Shown here piece by piece: positions 1-5,108 of a stretch of DNA of 5,108 nt. The translations under genes were made by a program, and so were the position numbers. Origin of the DNA: Lentisphaeria bacterium. GTDB taxonomy: Bacteria > Verrucomicrobiota > Lentisphaeria > Oligosphaerales > Oligosphaeraceae. Position 1 is the first letter of the stretch. The number at the start of each line of letters is the position of its first letter. The stretch covers positions 1 through 5,108 of the forward strand of contig JAKSPA010000153.1 in NCBI GenBank assembly GCA_024405235.1, written 5' to 3'. The notes beneath the pieces are model-generated. The model was not told the DNA's origin, did not search any database, and worked only from the letters and a program-made list of their open reading frames with translations.

Positions 1-1200
1 GGCGTTCTCATCATGGGCTTCAGGGGCGGCGAATTCCAGCTGTGGGGCGAAGACGTCGGCGAACGCGACTGCTCACCCGTGGCGCGGCGTGTCTTTGACG
101 AATATCAGACCGCAAACAACATCGAACCGCGCGTGAGTCTTGACGATCCCGCGCTCGACTATCCATGGACCTATGACGGCAAGGAATCCACCGCCCATGC
201 GCGCGACGTATTCTTCCGCTTCGTCGCCGAACGGCAGGCGGAGAATTTGATCTATTTCTCAAATGAATTCAAAAAGCATTTCGGAGACAGATACACATTC
301 GCATTCTATTTCGGATACGGAATGGAATACGCAGGATCCAACATGAGATTGCTCCTTGCAGGACATCTCGGCATCGAGAACATCTACGACCGCGGAACCA
401 TAGACATGGAATCCTGCCCGCTCTCGTATGGTCTCCGCCCGATGCAGCGCTCGCACGGCTTCATGTATCCAGTGGAAAGCGCACGCCTCCATAACATCCT
501 GCCCATCGGCGAAAACGACATCAGAAACTGCCTCACGCCTGGCTACAACGACGGTTCAGGAGTCACTCTGAGTTCGATGAACACATCCATTCTCGACAAT
601 CGCCGCATACGCTACTTCTGCGCCGCACACGGTGCGCTCGTTCGCTATCTCGCGCTGCATCCAATCATCAACTGGTACGATCATCCCGCACTTTGGCGAA
701 CCATCCGCGAAGACAACGAAATGACCATGGGACTCACCGCAAACGAAATCGGCGGCGACGACCAGATCGCCATGGCAGTCAATTTCATTGAATTCACGCG
801 TGCATGGAGAATTCCAGAGGCGCAGGTCGGACAGTTCGCAGGATACGCACGAGACAGACTCATGCGCACAGGACATGGCGTGGATTTCGTCACCATGCGA
901 GATTTCATCAACCAGCCGATTGTCTGGAAGATGGCATATATTCCTCTGCCTGGTCTCCTGACAGCCGAACAACGCGACGCCATCGCCGCGAAATACGGAA
1001 AGCCGCTGCCAGAAATACGCGAAAACGACGGAGCGCTCGTCTGGAAGGACGGCGGCTGGTCGATTCTCTCGGCGGAAGCAAGCGACCAGGACATCTGGAA
1101 GGCCTTCGCCACGCCTGAAGCCCTTGAGGCAGGTTTCGACACAATCTGGTACAAGGGCGGCAATTTCGTCCATACGTGGGACGGAAAGACACTCAAATAG
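1..1200 (+). CDS. Glycoside hydrolase, GH42-like / clan GH-A (5'-truncated by window edge)
   Basis: Frame 1 is open from base 1, before the first ATG at 13, so the gene very probably starts upstream and only its C-terminal two thirds or so is seen. Residues are counted from the Met at 13. The pattern matches uncharacterised beta-galactosidase-like TIM-barrel hydrolases: GGEFQLWGED (5-14), FYFGYGMEYAG (98-108), SYGLRP (138-143), and GFMYPVESARLHNILPIGENDIRN (149-172, given in part as GENDIRN 166-172). By analogy E7 could be the acid/base and E167 the nucleophile; this is inference. WYDHPALW (221-228) fits the barrel end. Residues 270-350 fit the alpha/beta domain that follows the barrel in GH42-type enzymes, with GALVWKDGGW at 340-349. 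The C-terminus (IWYKGGNFVHTWDG, 378-391) matches the usual family end, but the linker before it is short and no further sandwich domain follows. The stop TAG is followed at once by an in-frame TAA. The exact family and substrate are uncertain; location cannot be judged without the N-terminus. Confidence 0.72.
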   Translation, partial: GVLIMGFRGGEFQLWGEDVGERDCSPVARRVFDEYQTANNIEPRVSLDDPALDYPWTYDGKESTAHARDVFFRFVAERQAENLIYFSNEFKKHFGDRYTFAFYFGYGMEYAGSNMRLLLAGHLGIENIYDRGTIDMESCPLSYGLRPMQRSHGFMYPVESARLHNILPIGENDIRNCLTPGYNDGSGVTLSSMNTSILDNRRIRYFCAAHGALVRYLALHPIINWYDHPALWRTIREDNEMTMGLTANEIGGDDQIAMAVNFIEFTRAWRIPEAQVGQFAGYARDRLMRTGHGVDFVTMRDFINQPIVWKMAYIPLPGLLTAEQRDAIAAKYGKPLPEIRENDGALVWKDGGWSILSAEASDQDIWKAFATPEALEAGFDTIWYKGGNFVHTWDGKTLK

Positions 1201-1204
1201 TAAA

Positions 1205-1223
1205 CTCGCGAATGGTTCGCGAG
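1205..1223 (+). repeat. Perfect 8-bp inverted repeat with 3-base loop just after the first gene's stop
   Basis: CTCGCGAA (1205-1212) and TTCGCGAG (1216-1223) are exact reverse complements around TGG. The hairpin starts four bases after the TAG stop. What follows is CACAGAAC, with no T tract, so it is not a standard Rho-independent terminator. It could protect the 3' end of the upstream message, act as a weak terminator, or be a symmetric operator for a LacI- or GntR-type regulator. Confidence 0.6.
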
Positions 1224-1231
1224 CACAGAAC

Positions 1232-1275
1232 AGGACGGCTTCCGCGCCTGATTCAAGCGGTGGGCGGGCCGTCCT
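1232..1275 (+). repeat. Long-range 8-bp inverted repeat enclosing a smaller stem
   Basis: AGGACGGC (1232-1239) pairs exactly with GCCGTCCT (1268-1275). Inside it CCGC (1242-1245) can pair with GCGG (1257-1260), giving a stem with an inner hairpin. The outer stem is followed by only three T residues (1275-1277) and then GC-rich sequence, so termination here would be weak. Confidence 0.5.
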
Positions 1276-1279
1276 TTGC

Positions 1280-1296
1280 GCGGCGATTTTCGCCGC
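1280..1296 (+). repeat. Perfect 7-bp hairpin with TTT loop
   Basis: GCGGCGA (1280-1286) and TCGCCGC (1290-1296) are exact reverse complements around TTT. The hairpin ends 48 bases before the chosen ATG of the GH106-like gene, and is followed by TGCATTTCC, which is too broken a T run for a standard terminator. Confidence 0.5.
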
Positions 1297-1310
1297 TGCA
1301 TTTCCAAAGC

Positions 1311-1329
1311 GCCTGTTTCTCTTGCAGGC
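1311..1329 (+). repeat. Short 5-bp inverted repeat close to the GH106-like start codon
   Basis: GCCTG (1311-1315) pairs with CAGGC (1325-1329), with a possible extra G-T pair inside. It is short and could be chance. It would sequester the only purine-rich stretch (GCAGG, 1324-1328) upstream of the ATG at 1345, though that stretch lies about 16 bases away, too far for a good Shine-Dalgarno site. Confidence 0.3.
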
Positions 1330-1344
1330 ATAGCATTCAGCATC

Positions 1345-4300
1345 ATGCATTTTCCACATAAAAAACCTGCCGCAGTAATCCCTTGGTGGACCCTCAATGG
1401 GCGCTTCACTGAAGAAGAGGCACGGCGACAATTGGACGACTTTCAGGACAAACTCGTCACAGAGTTCTTCCTCTATCCGAATTTTGGTCTCGAGTCGCCT
1501 GACTTCCTAACGGAAGCGTGGTTTGATTTCATCGCATTTCTGCTGAAGGAATGCGCATCGCGCGGAATGCGTTTCTGGCTCTACGACGAACTCAGCTGGC
1601 CAAGCGGCGCGTCTGGCGGTCGTCTCTGTCGCGATTTTCCGCAATATCGCATGCGCACAATGCGTCGCACCGAAATCACTCTCGCGTCTGGCGAAACATG
1701 GTCGCCAGATACGGAAAAGGAATATCTGTGGTGCGGTGTTTTCAATGCAGACAGCAAGACGCCTGAAGCCATATCGACAGCCGACGTGTACAAGAACGGC
1801 GCCGCTCTTCCGCAGCGTCTTGTGATTCTGGAAAAGACGCTCGTAGAGGACAGGTTCTTCTGCGCAATGGGCACCAGCGGCACATGGAATCAGCCTGGCA
1901 TTCTCGATGCGCTGAATCCAGAAGCCGTCCGTGCGTGGATGTCGTTCAACTACGAGCCCTATCGTCAGCGCTTTGCCGATGCTTTCGGAAAGACCATCGT
2001 CGGATTCTTCTTCGACGAACCGACGATGGTGTCGCCTTTCCAGACAGGCGATTGTCCATGGACGCCAGGCCTCTTCGATGCCTTCCGTGAGAAATACGGC
2101 TACGACTGCACGCCGCTTCTCTGGACGCTTTTCGAGCGGAACAACGACGCGCTGCAATTCCGATACGACTTCTGGCGTCTTGTTTCGACGCGTTTTGCAG
2201 AGGCCTTCACAGGTCAGTTGCACGAATTCTGCGAAGCAAATGGTCTTATGCTCTCGGGACACTGCTGGCCGGAAGAACCGTCTTGCCAAAGGCTTATGAC
2301 CACAGCCACTGGAGACATACATCTCCTGCAGAAATATCTGCATGTTCCAGGCACGGATTTTCTCTACTGCGAAAACAATTTCGCCGAAAAGGCAGGAATG
2401 TGCCCTGGAACGGCCAAATGGTCCAGAAATCTCATCTATTCCGCAAAACAGCCCTCCTCCACGGCGCGATACAACGGCGCAACCGACACGATCTGCGAGT
2501 GCTCAGGAATCTGCGAACTGGGTCCAGACGGCACACCGCCGGCGCAGCAGAAAATCGCCTTCGATTTCATGTACGCGATGGGCATTAGCATCATGAATCC
2601 CGCACGCCCGTACAGCATGACTGACTTCAGAAAACACGTCTGCGCTCTGGATGCCGCACAGCCATATTGGAAGCACTACGATATGCTCTCAAAATACATG
2701 GAACGGATGGCCGCCTTCAATTCAAGGGGACGGACCGACACGAAAATCGCCGTGCTAAATCCGCTCTCCGCGAAATTCGCGTATTCGGACATCTGCAAGG
2801 ACACATCCATTCGCAAAGAGACAACACCGCTGCCACCGAAGGGCGACTGCGCAGAGGCGATCCTCGCCACACTCGATGCACTCGTGCAAAATCATCGCGA
2901 TTTCGAAGTGCTTTTCGAGGATGTCATTCTTGAAAGCGAAATCTCAACCGACGGCGAATTGCTCGCGCCGAACAGCGCCTTCAAAATCATAATCCTGCCG
3001 CAATGTCATGCGCTTGACGATGCAGTTTGGGCGCAGCTGCAGGAGTTTTCCGAAAAGGGAGGCATTCTCATAGCCGTCGGAGATGCGCCTGCAATCCCCT
3101 TGAAACACGACGCGGAAGCACGGCGGACCGCACCGCTTCGCACGCTCGCGTTCGAACCGATGGCTCTGCATTTTCCGCAGCAACTCGCGAGTGCGCTGAA
3201 TGACGCCCTGCCACCGAAATACACCCTCAAAGGGCAGCACGCCAATCATGTCCTGTCGCATCTGCGAAGCGACGGCGCATGGAGCGCGCTCTTCCTGACA
3301 AACGCCACGCCAGGCGAGAAAATCTTCACGATCGAAGGACCTTTCGTCTCAATGGCCGAATCCGCCATCGCTCAAAATGGCGACCTGTTCGCATGGACGT
3401 CCGAAAAAAGCGCGACAACCATTCCGCAGCAGAGCTCCGACGCCACTTCGGCCACGATTCGTCTTCTTGAGGGCGAATCGCTATTGCTGACAACCGATGC
3501 GCCCAAAGCGGATTCGCCTATCTACGGCCTTCCCCAAACTGCGCTTCAGACCCTTCCACGCGATGGATGGAAACTCGCAGGAAGAGTTCGAAATTCAACG
3601 CTTCTGAAACTCGCCGCATTGGAAAACGGCGAAGCAGACCAAATCCTCCAGAACAACGGCGCCTGCAGCATCAGACTCGATCCGGAAGAGCGCAAATCAA
3701 TCACGCTTCAGGCGACCTTCACAATCAAAGAAAGCGTTCCCGACGACCTGCGAATCTGGCTTGATCAGAAGCCTTTCGAAAATCTGACAGTAAATGGACA
3801 GAGCGTCGAAGCGTGGCATCACGAGACCTTCGTCGATCCCGAAAACATCGTCGTTCCAATTGCCAAATACTGCCGTCAAGGCGAAAATCGTCTTGAAATC
3901 ACGCTACCGCTTTCCAAATGGTTCACGGAACGCTACGGCATCCGCACGCATTTCAATATGCTCATGGACGGCATCGAACCGCCTCTCCTGCTCGGCGATT
4001 TCGCAGTGGCCGAAGACGCCACCATTCTGCCGACGCCGTCATCGCTTTCATGCGGACAGCTGGAAACGCAGGGGTTCCCGAAATTCGCAGACACTCTGCG
4101 GATCGAGACGACTTTCGACTGCGCTCTGCCGGAAAAGGCCGCCGCGCTTGCACTCGAAGAAACTCAACTGCCCCTATCCGCCGTCCTCAACGGCGTCAAT
4201 CTCGGCGCCAGAATCTGGCAGAACGGCGCGCTCGCCATTCCCAAAGGCCTCCTCAAACAAACCGACAACCGCCTTGAGCTGCAACTCTGCGGCGATGTAT

Positions 4301-4386
4301 TCAACCTCCTTGAACGGCGTTGGCTGGGCACGAAAGTCTCGCACGTGCCGTTCATTCTCCCGAAAGCCTCGCTTGTTGCGCAGTGA
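1345..4386 (+). CDS. GH106-like (alpha-L-rhamnosidase-type) glycoside hydrolase, about 1013 aa
   Basis: Probably an intracellular hydrolase of rhamnose- or related sugar-containing oligosaccharides; the substrate is not provable from sequence. Numbering is from the ATG at 1345. Seen in order: PWWTLNGRF (13-21), the usual (Y/W)WFWNG-type family start; WLYDELSWPSG (78-88); FFFDEP (221-226); SGHCWPEE (304-311); KQPSS (368-372); CECSG (384-388), equivalent to the SEAFGG-like motif of relatives and placing E385 as a candidate catalytic residue; YWKHYDMLSKY (441-451). Residues about 465-585 form an alpha/beta domain (IIILPQCHALDD, GGILIAVGDAP). Two beta-sandwich regions follow: about 785-855 (LTVNGQSV) and 920-990 (AVLNGVNLGARIW). 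Length is normal for the family. I chose 1345, the first ATG, because the conserved region begins soon after it. A TTG at 1276 would add 23 residues encoded by the hairpin region. There is no signal peptide from 1345 and no good Shine-Dalgarno. It lies 144 bases after the first hydrolase and in its frame. Confidence 0.83.
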   Translation: MHFPHKKPAAVIPWWTLNGRFTEEEARRQLDDFQDKLVTEFFLYPNFGLESPDFLTEAWFDFIAFLLKECASRGMRFWLYDELSWPSGASGGRLCRDFPQYRMRTMRRTEITLASGETWSPDTEKEYLWCGVFNADSKTPEAISTADVYKNGAALPQRLVILEKTLVEDRFFCAMGTSGTWNQPGILDALNPEAVRAWMSFNYEPYRQRFADAFGKTIVGFFFDEPTMVSPFQTGDCPWTPGLFDAFREKYGYDCTPLLWTLFERNNDALQFRYDFWRLVSTRFAEAFTGQLHEFCEANGLMLSGHCWPEEPSCQRLMTTATGDIHLLQKYLHVPGTDFLYCENNFAEKAGMCPGTAKWSRNLIYSAKQPSSTARYNGATDTICECSGICELGPDGTPPAQQKIAFDFMYAMGISIMNPARPYSMTDFRKHVCALDAAQPYWKHYDMLSKYMERMAAFNSRGRTDTKIAVLNPLSAKFAYSDICKDTSIRKETTPLPPKGDCAEAILATLDALVQNHRDFEVLFEDVILESEISTDGELLAPNSAFKIIILPQCHALDDAVWAQLQEFSEKGGILIAVGDAPAIPLKHDAEARRTAPLRTLAFEPMALHFPQQLASALNDALPPKYTLKGQHANHVLSHLRSDGAWSALFLTNATPGEKIFTIEGPFVSMAESAIAQNGDLFAWTSEKSATTIPQQSSDATSATIRLLEGESLLLTTDAPKADSPIYGLPQTALQTLPRDGWKLAGRVRNSTLLKLAALENGEADQILQNNGACSIRLDPEERKSITLQATFTIKESVPDDLRIWLDQKPFENLTVNGQSVEAWHHETFVDPENIVVPIAKYCRQGENRLEITLPLSKWFTERYGIRTHFNMLMDGIEPPLLLGDFAVAEDATILPTPSSLSCGQLETQGFPKFADTLRIETTFDCALPEKAAALALEETQLPLSAVLNGVNLGARIWQNGALAIPKGLLKQTDNRLELQLCGDVFNLLERRWLGTKVSHVPFILPKASLVAQ

Positions 4387-4455
4387 AAAACACCATCCAC
4401 GCGACCTTGCGAATAGAACAGTCCCTCCACTCCACCTTCACTCACTTCTACCATC
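4387..4455 (+). promoter_or_regulatory. C-rich, G-free leader before the acetyltransferase (possible Rho-loading site or unstructured ribosome-binding leader)
   Basis: The gap between the GH106-like stop and the acetyltransferase start is 69 bases. From 4422 to 4455 there is no G at all, 18 of 34 bases are C, and only 6 are purines (all A). No Shine-Dalgarno precedes the ATG at 4456. No convincing terminator hairpin is present; CGC/GCG at 4400-4410 is only a 3-bp stem. Such a tract would be unstructured, which suits S1-dependent initiation, and it also resembles the C-over-G bias of Rho utilisation sites. The composition is seen; both roles are inferred. Confidence 0.4.
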
Positions 4456-5108
4456 ATGCTAGACAAATCTCTGAAATACGAGGGTTTCATAATGAAACTC
4501 CGCCGCGAGAACATACCGTCCATAAAAGTTCCAGAACTGCCTGAAGGCTACACATATCACCTCTACGAAGACGGCGACGAAGAGCATTGGGCACGGCTGG
4601 AATCCACCGTATTGGAATTTCCGTCCTACGAAAAGGCTCTGGAATATTTCAACCACGACTACCGCGATCCGTATCGCGACGAACTTAAGCGGAGATGCAT
4701 GTTCGTCTGTGATTCCACAGGCACGCCAGTCGCCACCGCCACAGCATGGTTCATGGAAAGTTCGCTGAGCCTCAAGGGATGGCTGCAGTGGATCGCGACA
4801 GATCCCGCGCACCAGGGCAAAGGCCTCGGACGCGCCGTCATTGCGAAGGCGCTAAGCCTCTATCCAAGCGTCGGTCCGCAGACGGACATCTATCTTCACA
4901 CGCAGACATGGAGCCACAAGGCGATGTATCTCTATCACAAGCTCGGCTTCCAGATGTTCCTTATCGACCATGTCAACACATCATGGCATCTACCGCCTGG
5001 CTATCGCGTGATGACGAACTCGCCTATGGAGGCTCTTGAAGTCCTCGAATCCGTTTACACCCCCGAACTCAGTCAAGATCTCCGTGACCATGCGGAACCT
5101 CCCACCGA
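4456..5108 (+). CDS. GNAT-family N-acetyltransferase (3' end cut by window edge)
   Basis: Transfers an acetyl group from acetyl-CoA to an amine; the acceptor is unknown. The frame starting at ATG 4456 is open for 217 codons to the window end with no stop. Residues: MLDKSLKY (1-8), an N-terminus I remember as typical of a gut-bacterial GNAT subfamily; LPEGYTYHLYEDGDEEHW (28-45); a strand-like VATATAWF (92-99); the acetyl-CoA-binding motif A WIATDPAHQGKGLGRAVI (112-129) with Q120-GKGLG; LHTQTWSHKA (147-156); and motif B MYLYHKLGF (157-165). The family is about 210-230 residues long, so the stop should lie just past the edge. A second in-frame ATG at 4492 has GAGGG (4480-4484) seven bases upstream, a better ribosome site; I prefer 4456 because the first residues look conserved. 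No signal peptide or membrane segment, so cytoplasmic. It probably shares the transcript of the hydrolases, but a sugar-related role is only guilt by association. Confidence 0.88.
   Translation, partial: MLDKSLKYEGFIMKLRRENIPSIKVPELPEGYTYHLYEDGDEEHWARLESTVLEFPSYEKALEYFNHDYRDPYRDELKRRCMFVCDSTGTPVATATAWFMESSLSLKGWLQWIATDPAHQGKGLGRAVIAKALSLYPSVGPQTDIYLHTQTWSHKAMYLYHKLGFQMFLIDHVNTSWHLPPGYRVMTNSPMEALEVLESVYTPELSQDLRDHAEPPT
4480..4484 (+). promoter_or_regulatory. Internal Shine-Dalgarno-like site before an alternative acetyltransferase start
   Basis: GAGGG lies seven bases before the in-frame ATG at 4492 (codon 13 of the acetyltransferase). This is the only well-placed Shine-Dalgarno-like sequence for any start in the window. 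It may be chance, because it sits in codons for Tyr-Glu-Gly, or it may give a product 12 residues shorter. Confidence 0.35.

Larger units (their letters stand above)
1201..1344 (+). promoter_or_regulatory. Structured intergenic spacer / possible 5' leader RNA of the GH106-like gene
   Basis: This 144-base gap between two co-directional hydrolase genes contains four non-overlapping inverted repeats in about 125 bases (1205-1223, 1232-1275, 1280-1296, 1311-1329). None is followed by a strong run of T, so none is a textbook intrinsic terminator. I recognise no known riboswitch class and no convincing promoter hexamers. It could be an RNA that controls or stabilises the downstream message, an operator region, or remains of an intergenic repeat element. 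The structure is seen directly; the role is inferred. Confidence 0.45.

Noticed and set aside
1232..1275. tRNA-like or known riboswitch fold in the spacer
   Set aside because: There is no acceptor/T-loop signature (no GGTTCGAATCC-like arm in the right place) and no conserved core of any riboswitch class that I can identify.
556..1431. 291-codon antisense open frame opposite the first hydrolase and the spacer
   Set aside because: It overlaps strongly supported family motifs on the + strand, runs across the hairpin region, has no recognisable domain, and long antisense frames are expected in this codon usage.
1507..2343. 278-codon antisense open frame opposite the GH106-like gene
   Set aside because: It has no recognisable motifs and lies wholly within a region whose + strand translation matches the GH106-like catalytic domain.
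2769..2781. Palindrome CGCGAA-A-TTCGCG inside the GH106-like gene, sharing its core with the dyad at 1205-1223
   Set aside because: It falls in ordinary codons (Ala-Lys-Phe-Ala region) and short GCGAA/TTCGC matches are common here; a second operator is possible but one resemblance is not enough.
4399..4411. Possible terminator hairpin after the GH106-like gene
   Set aside because: Only a 3-bp CGC/GCG stem with no T run follows; not a credible intrinsic terminator.
3794..4462. 222-codon + strand frame overlapping the end of the GH106-like gene
   Set aside because: Its translation is low-complexity and rich in Arg, Ser and Pro, as typical of an out-of-frame reading of a GC-rich gene; the main frame has clear beta-sandwich motifs.
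4746..5039. 97-codon + strand frame inside the acetyltransferase
   Set aside because: It is out of frame with the clear GNAT motifs and shows no domain of its own.

Overview
The window carries three genes in a row on the + strand, most likely one transcription unit, in a moderately GC-rich bacterial genome (composition judged by eye). Layout: the 3' part of a glycoside-hydrolase-like gene (1-1200, open at the left edge), a hairpin-rich spacer (1201-1344), a complete large gene for a GH106-like (alpha-L-rhamnosidase-type) glycoside hydrolase (1345-4386), a short C-rich, G-free leader (4387-4455), and a GNAT-family N-acetyltransferase (4456 to the right edge, open at its 3' end). The acetyltransferase has no stop codon inside the window, so a search limited to complete ORFs would miss it.

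The kind of organism can only be inferred. Pairs of large, divergent TIM-barrel hydrolases without secretion signals, close to GH42-like and GH106-like families, are typical of glycan-degrading gut or rumen bacteria. From memory of these families, the PVC group (Lentisphaerota/Victivallales, Kiritimatiellota, Verrucomicrobiota) fits best. The acetyltransferase family is widespread in gut bacteria, including Clostridia. No marker gene here fixes the taxonomy. The two visible gene starts lack a good Shine-Dalgarno sequence at normal spacing, which does not contradict that guess but does not prove it.

Functionally, the two hydrolases look like intracellular enzymes that finish off imported oligosaccharides, possibly rhamnose- or galactose-containing. 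Neither substrate can be read from sequence. The acetyltransferase could modify a sugar, an amine or a metabolite, or may simply be a passenger.

I do not see a defence, mobile or otherwise clearly new multi-gene system. The least explained parts are the spacer at 1201-1344, with four inverted repeats and a possible alternative pairing; the G-free C-rich leader at 4422-4455; and an unusual cluster of cysteines around the predicted active site of the GH106-like enzyme. There are no tRNA, rRNA, CRISPR or insertion-sequence signatures.
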